Assembly (NCBI GenBank): GCA_015232465.1
Contig: JADFZO010000003.1
Location: 10,694 to 74,693 of the forward strand
Direction: 5' to 3'
DNA length: 64,000 nt
DNA from: Desulfamplus sp.
GTDB taxonomy: Bacteria > Desulfobacterota > Desulfobacteria > Desulfobacterales > Desulfobacteraceae
Positions 26,936-35,423 of this stretch are shown in pieces. A model generated the notes under the pieces. That model did no database searches. It was not told where the DNA came from and worked only from the letters and a program-made list of their open reading frames with translations. Both the position numbers and the translations under genes were made by a program. Every line of letters begins with the position of its first letter. Within the stretch, counting starts at the first letter, position 1.

Positions 26936-27976
26936 ATGAAATATAAAAATGAAAACAAGAAAGTTCAAAAAATTGGTGTTGTGGGGGCTGGAAGTTGGGG
27001 GACAGCACTTGCCAACCTTTTAGCCCAAAAGGGTTATAGCGTTGATCTTTGGGCGTATGAGCAAGATGTTAAAGATGATATTCTTAACTATCGCGAAAAT
27101 AGGCTTTTTTTGCCAGGAATATCACTTTCAGAAAACATTAAACCAACAAATGATCTTAAGAGCGTAGTCAGCTCCAACACCACCCTTTTGATTGTTGTGC
27201 CCTCTCACACTATGCGTCAGATTGCTACACGTATAAAAGAGTCCATTTTACCAAGCACCATAGTTATAACAGCCTCTAAAGGTATTGAAGATGGGACATA
27301 CTTGACCATGATGGGGGTAATTCAAGAGTCAATCCCATTTTTAGATGAGGAGCATATTGTTGTGCTCTCAGGTCCAAGTTTTGCAAGAGAGGTTGCCCAA
27401 AAAATACCAACAGTTATAAGTGTTGCATCAAAAAATATTGAGATAGCAACCCATATTCAGCACCTATTTGCAACTGATTACTTTAGGGTCTATGTAAATG
27501 ATGATCCTATTGGGCTTGAGATTGGCGGTGCTGTTAAAAATGTTATTGCAATTGCTGCTGGGTTTGTTGATGGTATGAATTTAGGCTTAAACACAAGAGC
27601 TGCACTTATTGCGCGCGGACTTGCTGAGATTCGCAGACTTGGTATGAAGATGGGGGCAAATCCACACACATTTGCAGGGCTTTCTGGGGTTGGGGATTTA
27701 ATCTTAACATGCACAGGTGATTTGAGCCGAAATTACACAGTTGGCAAGCAGTTAGGGCAGGGCATGACAATTGCCGAAATACAAGATAAAAGGCTTACTG
27801 TTGCAGAAGGTGTAAGAAACACAAAATCTATCTATAACCTTGCAAAAAAACTTGAAATTGAGCTGCCAATTATAAATGAGGTTTATAAGGCTCTTTATGA
27901 AAATAGCTCACCTTCTGAGGCAATTGAGCGTCTTATGACAAGAAGGCTTGGACATGAAACCAGCGAACTTGAGTAG
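26936..27976 (+). CDS. gpsA: Glycerol-3-phosphate dehydrogenase [NAD(P)+]
   Basis: 346 residues with an N-terminal NAD(P)-binding fold (GVVGAGSWGTALANLLA, about residues 13-29), SKGIEDG and LSGPSFAREV in the middle, and the catalytic EIGGAVKNVIAIAAG (Lys of the KN pair) with GLSGVGDLILTC in the helical C-terminal domain. It reduces dihydroxyacetone phosphate to sn-glycerol 3-phosphate for phospholipid synthesis. The TatD-family gene overlaps its 3' end. Confidence 0.93.
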   Translation: MKYKNENKKVQKIGVVGAGSWGTALANLLAQKGYSVDLWAYEQDVKDDILNYRENRLFLPGISLSENIKPTNDLKSVVSSNTTLLIVVPSHTMRQIATRIKESILPSTIVITASKGIEDGTYLTMMGVIQESIPFLDEEHIVVLSGPSFAREVAQKIPTVISVASKNIEIATHIQHLFATDYFRVYVNDDPIGLEIGGAVKNVIAIAAGFVDGMNLGLNTRAALIARGLAEIRRLGMKMGANPHTFAGLSGVGDLILTCTGDLSRNYTVGKQLGQGMTIAEIQDKRLTVAEGVRNTKSIYNLAKKLEIELPIINEVYKALYENSSPSEAIERLMTRRLGHETSELE

Positions 27977-28808
27977 CACCTCTGAATCGGTATTAAATTC
28001 ACAACCTCACCTTTTTGATGCCCACTGCCATCTTCAAGAGCCTGAAATATTATGGGATATTGAGGCAATTTTGCAAAGATGGCAGGCAAATGGGGGAAAG
28101 CAAATTGTTTGCTGCGGCACAAAAGAGTCTGATTGGCAGATGGTTGCAAATATTGCAAGTAAATATCAAGAGGTTATCCCAAGTTTTGGAGTTCACCCAT
28201 GGTTTGTTGATGGTGCATCTCAAAAGTGGTTTTATGAGCTTGATAAGTATCTTGATATGCAATTTGTCGGTAAAGTGGCATATATTGGCGAGATTGGAGT
28301 TGATCATCTTATTAAAAATGTCAATAAAGAGGAGCAAGAGCGAATATTTAAAGCTCAGTTAGGTATGGCAAAGGAGCGTAACATACCAGCCTCAATCCAT
28401 GTTCGTAAGGGGTGGGATTTGCTGATTAAGATATTAAAACAGGTGGGGAAGTTAAATAGGGGGGGATTGATTCACTCATATTCTGGCTCTGCTGATCTTG
28501 CTGCTCTTCTTGAAAAATATGGGCTTTATATCTCTTTTTCAGGATCAGTTACCCACTCTAACAATAAAAAGGTTCAAAAATCGTTAAAAGCAGTCTCAAA
28601 AGATAGGCTTCTTATTGAGACAGATAGCCCAGCAATTTTACCAATATTTCAGGGCAGTTGCATAGGCTCAAAAGAGATTTTTCAGATGGGTTGGAATGAG
28701 CCGTGCAACATTGTTGCTGTTGCGTCTGCAATCTCACAAACTCTTGATATGCCACTTTCAGAGGTTGCTAAACTTACATCTGACAATGCACAAACTCTAT
28801 TTTTTTGA
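27954..28808 (+). CDS. TatD-family metal-dependent hydrolase
   Basis: About 284 residues with the metal-ligand pattern of the TatD group: DAHCHL at the N-terminus, GEIGVD, IHVRKG, IHSYSG and ETDSPAI. I place the start at the ATG at 27954, with AGAAGG 7 bases upstream; a TTG two codons earlier is less likely. TatD proteins are metal-dependent nucleases or related hydrolases acting in DNA repair or RNA quality control. The start lies inside the last codons of gpsA, so translation is likely coupled. Its 3' end overlaps the convergent gntR gene by 12 bases. Confidence 0.85.
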   Translation: MKPANLSSTSESVLNSQPHLFDAHCHLQEPEILWDIEAILQRWQANGGKQIVCCGTKESDWQMVANIASKYQEVIPSFGVHPWFVDGASQKWFYELDKYLDMQFVGKVAYIGEIGVDHLIKNVNKEEQERIFKAQLGMAKERNIPASIHVRKGWDLLIKILKQVGKLNRGGLIHSYSGSADLAALLEKYGLYISFSGSVTHSNNKKVQKSLKAVSKDRLLIETDSPAILPIFQGSCIGSKEIFQMGWNEPCNIVAVASAISQTLDMPLSEVAKLTSDNAQTLFF

Positions 28809-29561
28809 CTCACTCTTTTGAGCACTCAGAGCCTCTTTTGCTCTCATTCTAATATTAAATCGTCTAACATGCTCTTCAGCAATACTTCCTGCATCTTCTG
28901 ATCTATGTTCGCAAACAGCTTTGACCAAATTTTTTAAATCTTCGCAGTTTTCAGCCAACCTGCTAACTGAAAAATCAAGAAATTGGTTGTAATATCTCTG
29001 GATATTGTCATGCACAACCTCCATCAAATATTGATAGACCAAATTTCTTGCGATTGTTGCTATCTCTTTGTGGATAGCCTCATCAGCACGTAAAAAATCT
29101 TGATAATCAGCCTCGCCTTTTTCTGCTATTTTAAGGGCGTTTTTAAGAAGTTTTTCAATATTTTTAATATCTTTTGGAGTGGCTCTTAAAGCTGCAAGTG
29201 AGGCAATCTTACCCTCCATTCCCTCTCTGAACTCGCCTATATCTAAAACTGGTAAAGCTCCTGAGTGAAGCATAAGAGCCAATGTCTCGGTCAATTGAGC
29301 AGTTCCAGCCTCTTTAACGCGAGCACCTCCTCCTGTGCCTAAACGTATCTCAATTAGCCCTTTATTTTCAAGCACCCGCAGAGCTTCACGCAGTGTTCCT
29401 CTGCTAACATTAAAGGTCTCCTGAAGTTCTCTTTCAGGAGGCAACACATCACCTGGATTGAGTGTACCGTTAAGAATAGCCTCCTGTATCTGTTCAACCA
29501 CATCTTGAAAAATTCTGTTCTTTTTTGCCTTTTGAAATTCGGTCTTTACCTTATCAGACAT
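28797..29561 (-). CDS. GntR-family regulator with FCD ligand domain
   Basis: About 254 residues. The winged helix (about 20-90) has the GntR signature LPPERELQETFNVSRGTLRE and GLIEIRLGTGGGARV. The all-helical FCD domain (about 100-240) has the acidic/His metal-ligand style of the FadR/PdhR/LldR branch. The ATG at 29561 with GGAG 9 bases upstream is preferred over a TTG at 29585. Candidate operators with the TGGT-N3-ACCA core lie before this gene and before the liv operon. It is divergent from a glutamate-synthase-like gene, so an amino- or organic-acid effector is plausible, but the ligand is not shown. Confidence 0.85.
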   Translation of the reverse strand: MSDKVKTEFQKAKKNRIFQDVVEQIQEAILNGTLNPGDVLPPERELQETFNVSRGTLREALRVLENKGLIEIRLGTGGGARVKEAGTAQLTETLALMLHSGALPVLDIGEFREGMEGKIASLAALRATPKDIKNIEKLLKNALKIAEKGEADYQDFLRADEAIHKEIATIARNLVYQYLMEVVHDNIQRYYNQFLDFSVSRLAENCEDLKNLVKAVCEHRSEDAGSIAEEHVRRFNIRMRAKEALSAQKSESKK

Positions 29562-29617
29562 ACTAATCTGCTCCAACACTCTCAATTATATTGACCATTT
29601 AGTAACCTAAATTATAT

Positions 29618-29634
29618 TAATGGTCTAACCAATA
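29618..29634. promoter_or_regulatory. GntR/FCD-type operator in front of gntR
   Basis: TAATGGTCTAACCAATA carries the TGGT-N3-ACCA core and differs from the liv operator at 2 of 17 positions. It lies 57 bases upstream of the gntR start. On the minus strand a TTGACA and a weak TAGTTA (17-base spacer) precede it, so it would sit just downstream of the promoter, as expected for autorepression. Confidence 0.6.
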
Positions 29635-29797
29635 AGTAAGATAACTATTATATAGTTCTATTTATGTCAAGAATTATCTCTATTTGTTTAAAGTGGCTAA
29701 TGCTATTTTGGATCAAAAGATTGCTCTAATTAATCGAGAAATCAAACTCCTTGACAAAAAATTAAAAATATCAGTAAACACGATTCAATCTTTTTAA

Positions 29798-29830
29798 ATA
29801 CAGAATTTTATATTCTGTATTCTGTATAAT
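29798..29830 (+). promoter_or_regulatory. Palindrome and -10 element upstream of the glutamate-synthase-like gene
   Basis: ATACAGAAT and ATTCTGTAT form a perfect 9+5+9 dyad (29798-29820). A second ATTCTGT follows directly (29819-29825), and then a consensus TATAAT (29825-29830). No good -35 is present because the dyad occupies that position, so an activator site or a strong repressor site is likely. The 304-base gap 29562-29865 holds this and the gntR operator, no gene. Confidence 0.5.
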
Positions 29831-29865
29831 CTAAATTTTATAATCTAAACTGTAAGGACAAAACA

Positions 29866-31524
29866 ATGAACATGAGATTCTCAAAAAGTAATGATGTGCT
29901 TGGAACTGTTAATCGTGGTGATGCAGCAGAATCAAGTCTATGCACCCTTTGCCGTGCTGATTGTAAAGGCAAATGTGAAACTTGGCTCTCAAGCATGGTT
30001 GGGCGAAAACTGCTTTATCCTCGAAGTTTTGGACTTGTAACTGCTGGGGCTAATAATACCACGCATGTTGGAGTATCTTACAACTCTTTACGAATTCAAG
30101 GTTATGCTTATGGTTCTCAAGGTATGGCACCAGGTCTTACCAACAGCCCTGATGACTGCATCTTTCCAAACGTGAGCCTTGAGACTGAATTTGGCAAAAA
30201 AGTTAAGACAAAAGTTCGTATGCCCTTGATGACTGGTGCTATGGGATCAACTTTTATTGCTGAAAAGTATTGGGACGCTTTTGCAATTGGTGGTGCTCTT
30301 GTTGGTATTCCTGTTGTGATTGGCGAAAATGTTGTTGGTGTTGATCGTAAATCTGAGATAAATCCTGGAGTAGAAAAAAAGGGTAAGATCAAATCAGCAC
30401 CAGAGCTTGATCGCAGAATTGACACCTATTTACGATATTTTGATGGATATGGTGCGATAATTGTTCAGCTAAATGTTGAAGATACACGTAACGGTGTTGC
30501 TGAGTATGTTGTTGATAAGTATGGCGACAAGTGCATTATTGAGCTTAAATGGGGGCAGGGTGCGAAAAATATTGGCGGCGAAATTCAGGTTAGAAGCATT
30601 GATTATGCAAGGTTTTTAAAAGAGCGTGGATATGTTGTTGATCCTGATCCTACACTGCCTGAGGTTCAAAAAGGGTTTGAGCAGGGGGCGATTAAATCTT
30701 TTGCACGCCACAGCAGACTTGGTGCTACAAATCTAAACTCTGTTGAGAAGGTAAGAGAAGATTTTATGAACAGCGTTGAGTATCTTCGTGGCATTGGATT
30801 TAATAGAGTAACCTTAAAGACTGGCTCTTACGGTATGGAGGAGCTTGCAATGGCTATCAAGTTCTCAACTGATGCACAGCTTGATCTGCTCACAATTGAT
30901 GGCTCTGGTGGCGGTACTGGAATGAGTCCCTGGAATATGATGCAGAGTTGGGGAGTTCCTTCTATCATTCTTCACTCTAAGGCTTATGAGTATGCAAATA
31001 TGCTTGCAGCAAAGGGAAAACAGGTTGTTGATCTCTCTTTTGCTGGTGGATTTGCCCTTGAAGACCACATATTTAAAGCCCTTGCACTTGGTGCTCCATA
31101 CAGCAAACTTGTCTGCATGGGAAGAGCTGTTATGATTCCTGGCTTTCTTGGTGCAAACATTGAGGCTGCTATCTACCCAGAGAGGCGAGAGCGTGTAAAT
31201 GGTAACTGGAACGAGCTACCAAAGACTGTTCTTGAGGTTGGCAAGACTGTTGATGAGATATTTGCAGGGTATCACGATATGGAAAAGAGACTTGGCAAAG
31301 ATGAGATGAAAAAAATCCCATACGGTGCTATTGGTTTTTATACACTTGCAGATAAACTTGCTTGCGGAGTTCAGCAGCTTATGGCTGGAGCAAGGAAATT
31401 TTCATTAAATCAGATAACACGTAGCGATATTTTCTCTGGTAATCGAGAGACAGCAAGAGAGACTGGTATTGCTCATGTCTCTGATGTAAATGATGAGTCA
31501 GCACGTAAGATTTTAAATTCATAG
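29866..31524 (+). CDS. FMN-binding glutamate synthase-like protein (GltB2 / archaeal type)
   Basis: The 552-residue protein has a cysteine cluster near the N-terminus (C26, C29, C33, C37) and then the FMN/3Fe-4S-type synthase barrel. The motif LTIDGSGGGTGMSPWNMMQ (about 342-360) is the flavin and 2-oxoglutarate region of glutamate synthase. The N-terminal glutaminase domain of classical GltB is absent, as in the short archaeal-type forms. AAGGA precedes the ATG. It may form glutamate from 2-oxoglutarate with a separate ammonia donor, or act on a related substrate. It is divergent from gntR and ends at a two-way terminator. Confidence 0.8.
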   Translation: MNMRFSKSNDVLGTVNRGDAAESSLCTLCRADCKGKCETWLSSMVGRKLLYPRSFGLVTAGANNTTHVGVSYNSLRIQGYAYGSQGMAPGLTNSPDDCIFPNVSLETEFGKKVKTKVRMPLMTGAMGSTFIAEKYWDAFAIGGALVGIPVVIGENVVGVDRKSEINPGVEKKGKIKSAPELDRRIDTYLRYFDGYGAIIVQLNVEDTRNGVAEYVVDKYGDKCIIELKWGQGAKNIGGEIQVRSIDYARFLKERGYVVDPDPTLPEVQKGFEQGAIKSFARHSRLGATNLNSVEKVREDFMNSVEYLRGIGFNRVTLKTGSYGMEELAMAIKFSTDAQLDLLTIDGSGGGTGMSPWNMMQSWGVPSIILHSKAYEYANMLAAKGKQVVDLSFAGGFALEDHIFKALALGAPYSKLVCMGRAVMIPGFLGANIEAAIYPERRERVNGNWNELPKTVLEVGKTVDEIFAGYHDMEKRLGKDEMKKIPYGAIGFYTLADKLACGVQQLMAGARKFSLNQITRSDIFSGNRETARETGIAHVSDVNDESARKILNS

Positions 31525-31537
31525 TTATAAACATTAG

Positions 31538-31576
31538 TGTAGGGACAAAAGAGCCTCTTTGTCCCTACATTGTTTT
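31538..31576. terminator. Bidirectional terminator between the glutamate-synthase-like gene and phaC
   Basis: TGTAGGGACAAA pairs with TTTGTCCCTACA (12 bp) across an 8-base loop, followed by a T-rich run on the plus strand. It lies between two convergent gene ends. Confidence 0.8.
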
Positions 31577-31596
31577 GATACAAATTTTTGGATAAA

Positions 31597-33330
31597 CTAT
31601 TTTATGGCAGCATCTAAATCCATCTGAAATCTTACAGGTCCCCGAAATTGCTTTTCGCTACCAAAACGGGTATGAAGAGCGTAAGGTGATTCAGGGTGAG
31701 ACCATGATGTTGCCATAGCTACATGACCTTTTGGAAATGGTGTTGTCTCAACATTTATATAGTCCAAAGGTGCAAGTGCTGTAGCCTTTTCAACAAGATC
31801 ATCTTTTTCTCCGTAGCAGAGTAGCCAAGGTATCTCTTTTTCTTCAATAGTTTTAAAATTGATAGTCTTGCCAAACATGGTTACAGGCAGTGTTCCATCT
31901 TGTGTTACTGGAGTGTTGTATGATGCAAAGCTCATTGCTGTTATGTCAAGTGGAATGTCTGTTCTCTCATTTTGAAGCCAGTAGTTAAGAGCTAAAGCTG
32001 TTTTGCTCAATTTTGCTGGTCTGCCGTCAACTTTTGCAACCATAAGCATATCCCTAAAAAAAGAGACAAGTGGAGCTTCATGCTCAATACTTTTGAGCTT
32101 ATAGACCCAGCCCATTAAATTTCCATCAGCAACCTTATTGCCATTAGATAGAGTCTTTGTTCCATAAATCAGATCGTTAAATTGTGGTGGCAAACTTGTA
32201 AGAAAGTGTCCAAGCCCCTTACTTCTTGTTCCGTCCATAGGTGCAACACAGGTTATTAGGGCATCAACTACAGAGTCAAGCTCACCAGATAAGATGTTGC
32301 AAACAGCACTGTATCCCCCTTGACAGTATCCATTTAAGGTTACTTTTTTCTCGTGCTTATCCATAATTTTTTGGCAGAAAAAGTGGGTGTCAATTGCATC
32401 TTCCTCCATAGTCATCAACTGAAAAGCAGGGGTGATCTTAATATCTTTCATTATTCTGATATATGTTGGAATGCCTTGATTGGCAAAACAGTGGGCATAG
32501 CTTCTCTTTTCATCGGGTAAAAAGCCAAGTATGTTGCTGCCAAGAACAAATGGCGGAATTATAAGAACTGGCTTTGCTTTTTCGTTGATTTTCATATCTT
32601 TATCGGTAGGTAAAACAGCATAGACAAAAAATCGCTCTGTCTCTGCAAATGGTTTTTGTCCGTTACGTTCAAAATGAAATCCATACTCTGGCTCAATCTC
32701 TTTTACAGCTTTTGGGAAGGTCTGTGTAACCTCTTCAACCATCTCAAATTGGCGATTTAAAAAATCATCGAGTTTTTCGCCATCACACTGAAATATTGTG
32801 TTAAAAAGTGCGGCACAAAGATTTTTAGACTCTGTTTCAGTAAATTTTTCTAAAGCCCCTAAGCTGCCAGAGTGGTACCGAGAGAAAATCTCCATATTAA
32901 ATTTAAGGAGCTTTATATAGGCGTTCCACTGCTCTATTGGCGGGTCTTTATATAATTTAGATAGCTCGACATTTATAAAATAGAGGGTGGCTGTAAAGAG
33001 TGGCATAAAAAAGTCGTTGTTATATTTTGTAAGACCTAAGAGCATATTATTTGCAACACTAATATTTTTAAGGTAAATATCAAACGGTGGTGGCACAATT
33101 TCAGAATTCATAATGCTTTTTGTGTCGTAGTAGGGAAGGAGGCTCGGCATATCAGGGGCTAAGAGCAAGTTTGGCATTACAGATGATGGTAATAGCTCTT
33201 TTATGCCAGCAAATGGAAGCAAACTTGGCATATTTGAAGCCAAAAACAGCTTTTGCATATCATAAGCGCCTGATATTAGTGTTGTAAAGATATTTTCAAC
33301 TGGATTATTTACATTGGTGTTGGTATTCAT
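31597..33330 (-). CDS. phaC: Poly(3-hydroxyalkanoate) synthase-like protein
   Basis: 577 residues with a C-terminal alpha/beta-hydrolase fold (about 250-560). The nucleophile Cys lies in the lipase-like box GYCQGG (C336), with the acid in GEKDDLV (D510/D511) and the base in PKGHVAM (H536). This triad with Cys is the PHA synthase hallmark; the enzyme polymerises (R)-3-hydroxyacyl-CoA into storage granules. Residues 30-70 hold repeats of the form MPSLLP/MPNLLL, not usual for the family. Two small phasin-like genes lie upstream on the same strand, and phaR, phaJ and a DUF3141 gene lie divergently. Fairly divergent from class I-IV synthases, so the class is left open. Confidence 0.8.
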   Translation of the reverse strand: MNTNTNVNNPVENIFTTLISGAYDMQKLFLASNMPSLLPFAGIKELLPSSVMPNLLLAPDMPSLLPYYDTKSIMNSEIVPPPFDIYLKNISVANNMLLGLTKYNNDFFMPLFTATLYFINVELSKLYKDPPIEQWNAYIKLLKFNMEIFSRYHSGSLGALEKFTETESKNLCAALFNTIFQCDGEKLDDFLNRQFEMVEEVTQTFPKAVKEIEPEYGFHFERNGQKPFAETERFFVYAVLPTDKDMKINEKAKPVLIIPPFVLGSNILGFLPDEKRSYAHCFANQGIPTYIRIMKDIKITPAFQLMTMEEDAIDTHFFCQKIMDKHEKKVTLNGYCQGGYSAVCNILSGELDSVVDALITCVAPMDGTRSKGLGHFLTSLPPQFNDLIYGTKTLSNGNKVADGNLMGWVYKLKSIEHEAPLVSFFRDMLMVAKVDGRPAKLSKTALALNYWLQNERTDIPLDITAMSFASYNTPVTQDGTLPVTMFGKTINFKTIEEKEIPWLLCYGEKDDLVEKATALAPLDYINVETTPFPKGHVAMATSWSHPESPYALHTRFGSEKQFRGPVRFQMDLDAAIK

Positions 33331-33411
33331 TGGTGGGAGTCTCCGCTCTCTATCTATTTTTAGCCCCCTTGCTTGGTGGGTAAGGGGGCTATGCAGCTTA
33401 TTTATAACAAT

Positions 33412-33711
33412 TTAAGACTTTTTAATGCCTGCTACATCATCAGCGGTCTCATTAAGTTTAAACATATCTTTAATTTTCATAAAGTTAGTATCAACGTATG
33501 ATTTGTAATTTTTTCTGTTTTTCTTAATCATATCAACCCAGTATGTGCATACTTTAAGAGTATCATTAGGAATAAGAGGGTTTTTATCAATTACTTTGCT
33601 CATAATCTGCTCGCTTTGATCTTGAATATTGCTAATCATTGCGTAAGAGTTGTCAAACATAGTCTTCTGAAAATCAATAACCTGTGCAACTGCTTTTTTG
33701 TTATCCATCAT
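33412..33711 (-). CDS. Phasin-like small protein 1
   Basis: A 99-residue all-helical amphipathic protein without signal peptide, related to the next gene (both share FQKT-F-N near residue 15 and end in a K-F-MF segment). Its place between phaC and another such gene points to a phasin, a PHA granule surface protein. No enzymatic motif is seen. Confidence 0.6.
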   Translation of the reverse strand: MMDNKKAVAQVIDFQKTMFDNSYAMISNIQDQSEQIMSKVIDKNPLIPNDTLKVCTYWVDMIKKNRKNYKSYVDTNFMKIKDMFKLNETADDVAGIKKS

Positions 33712-33752
33712 TTTTCTTTCTCCTGATATATTTATTTTGTTCTTTAGATGTT

Positions 33753-34013
33753 CTATTTTTGTTCAAACATATGTTCAAATTTAGCATAACCATCATCAAC
33801 TGCTTTTTTAAACTCATTTCTGGCTTTTTTGGTAAACTCTACTGTCTCTTTCATCTGTTTTTTAGCATCTTCATTTATCCATGGAAATTGACCCATAAAG
33901 CTGTTGAGCATGTTTTCAGTCTGCTCCTGTACAATTACCATAGCGTTAAATGTGTTGTTAAATACTGTTTTTTGAAATCCAATCATCTGTTTTGCAATTT
34001 TTGCTGTTTCCAT
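33753..34013 (-). CDS. Phasin-like small protein 2
   Basis: About 86 residues, paralogous to the preceding gene product (GFQKTVFNNTFNAMV and FKKAVDDGYAKFEHMF correspond to the matching segments there). The start is set at the ATG at 34013 because AAGGA lies 9 bases upstream; in-frame starts at 34022 and 34067 would be spaced badly. A granule-coating role is inferred from helical make-up and the PHA locus. Confidence 0.6.
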   Translation of the reverse strand: METAKIAKQMIGFQKTVFNNTFNAMVIVQEQTENMLNSFMGQFPWINEDAKKQMKETVEFTKKARNEFKKAVDDGYAKFEHMFEQK

Positions 34014-34151
34014 TTTGTCCATTCCTTTTTTTAAAATTGTTATTTGTTTATGTTTTGTATTGATCACTCTTTTTTATATTTGAGTGAGACTATTTAATTT
34101 TTAATTATGACACACAATATATGAGTTCTTATCTGTTTGTCAATTAAAAAA

Positions 34152-34166
34152 TTGTGCAGTGCACAA
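34152..34166. promoter_or_regulatory. Candidate PhaR operator in the PHA divergent region
   Basis: TTGTGCAGTGCACAA is a perfect 6+3+6 palindrome containing TGCAGTGCA, the TGC-rich type of site reported for PhaR repressors. It lies in the 348-base gap (34014-34361) between the phasin genes and phaR and could control both directions. The rest of the gap is AT-rich without a gene. Confidence 0.55.
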
Positions 34167-34270
34167 AAAAATAATAGTAATAATTGTAATATTTTATGTT
34201 TTAAAATTGACCACTAAACTAAATTATTGCCTAAAATATTTATATATAACAATATCATCTTTAAATGGTG

Positions 34271-34306
34271 TTGACAAAAAAAATGGTGCAATGTAGCATG
34301 TATAAA
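34271..34306 (+). promoter_or_regulatory. Candidate phaR promoter with a TGC-rich site
   Basis: TTGACA (34271-34276) and, after 17 bases, TAGCAT (34294-34299); TATAAA follows at 34301. Between them lies TGGTGCAATGTAGCA, a looser version of the TGC-rich palindrome at 34152. The placement fits PhaR autoregulation. Confidence 0.4.
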
Positions 34307-34361
34307 AAATAGAATTCAAAATTAAACATAAACAGATTAAGCATAGGTTTATTGAATACAT

Positions 34362-34853
34362 ATGGTAAACAAGATCGCTATAAAAAAATATCCTAATCGT
34401 AGATTATATAACACAGAGCAGAGTGCCTATGTAACTTTAGAAGATGTTGCAGCACTTATAAAAAAGGGGTTTCGTGTAGAGGTTACTGACGTTAATACTG
34501 GAGAAGATGTAACATCATTGGTCTTGACACAGATCATTATGAATAAAGCTAAAGATGCTAATGGGCTTCTTCCTGTATCTCTTTTACACCTGATAATTCA
34601 GTTTGGCGAAAATCTGCTACACGAGTTTTTTGAAAAATATTTAGAAAAGAGCATTGAAAACTACTTAGATTACAGAAAGAGAATGGATGATCAGATAAAC
34701 GCTTACAACGCCTATCTTGAAATGGGAATGGATTTTTCACGAATGGACTTTGCAACTTTTGCAGGAAAAACATTTAAAGATATAGACCCTATGAAGTTTT
34801 TTGCAGGTACAAAAAAAGATACACAAGATAAAAACATAAAAAAAGATGAGTAG
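34362..34853 (+). CDS. phaR: PHA synthesis regulator PhaR
   Basis: 163 residues beginning with the PhaR DNA-binding domain: IAIKKYPNRRLYNTEQSAYV (about 5-24), then LEDVAALIKKG and DVTSLVLTQIIM. The C-terminal half is helical and acidic and would bind granules. PhaR represses phasin and its own gene until it is titrated by growing PHA. TGC-rich palindromes upstream are the expected targets. Confidence 0.92.
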   Translation: MVNKIAIKKYPNRRLYNTEQSAYVTLEDVAALIKKGFRVEVTDVNTGEDVTSLVLTQIIMNKAKDANGLLPVSLLHLIIQFGENLLHEFFEKYLEKSIENYLDYRKRMDDQINAYNAYLEMGMDFSRMDFATFAGKTFKDIDPMKFFAGTKKDTQDKNIKKDE

Positions 34854-34914
34854 AAGTTATTTTTAATAACCTAATAACTAAACATAACAAATTTAAAAAA
34901 AGGAGAGTTAATTT

Positions 34915-35343
34915 ATGATGGGCAGAACAATAGATCAGTTAAAGCTTGGAGATTATGAAGAGTTTTCCAAAACTGTTTCAGAGTCAGATATTTATCTATT
35001 TGGAGGTGTTAGCGGGGATATGAACCCAGCTCACATTGATGAGCAGTTTGCTTCCAATACATTTTTTAAAGGCAGAATTGCTCACGGCATTTTGGTTGGT
35101 AGCTTTATATCAACGGTTATTGGCATGAAGCTACCAGGACCTGGAACAATATATCTTGAGCAGCAGTATAAATTTCTTGCCCCAGTTCGTATTGGCGACA
35201 CAATAACTGCTAAAGCTGAAGTTATAGAGATTAAAAGCGAAAAAAATAAGATAACTCTTCAGACAAGATGCTTTAACCAAAATGGGGTTATGGTTATTGA
35301 TGGCACAGCTCTTGTAAGTCCGCCAAAACCCAAAAAGCAGTGA
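34915..35343 (+). CDS. phaJ: (R)-specific enoyl-CoA hydratase, MaoC family
   Basis: A 142-residue hot-dog-fold protein. The catalytic motif GDMNPAHID (about 39-47) with Asp and His matches PhaJ, and GRIAHGILVGSFIS follows as usual. It hydrates trans-2-enoyl-CoA to (R)-3-hydroxyacyl-CoA, linking beta-oxidation to PHA. GGAGAG lies upstream of the ATG. The stop codon overlaps an 8-bp inverted repeat. Confidence 0.85.
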   Translation: MMGRTIDQLKLGDYEEFSKTVSESDIYLFGGVSGDMNPAHIDEQFASNTFFKGRIAHGILVGSFISTVIGMKLPGPGTIYLEQQYKFLAPVRIGDTITAKAEVIEIKSEKNKITLQTRCFNQNGVMVIDGTALVSPPKPKKQ

Positions 35344-35371
35344 TGTGTTGATTGTTAAATCCGACACATCA
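35341..35371 (+). other. Hairpin between phaJ and the DUF3141 gene
   Basis: TGATGTGT and ACACATCA form a perfect 8-bp stem with a 15-base loop. No T run follows, so it is probably an mRNA-level element inside the operon rather than a strong terminator. Confidence 0.35.
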
Positions 35372-35423
35372 CAAGATTTATATAAAATAAAATAATAATT
35401 AGTGATTTTTTAAGGATACTATT

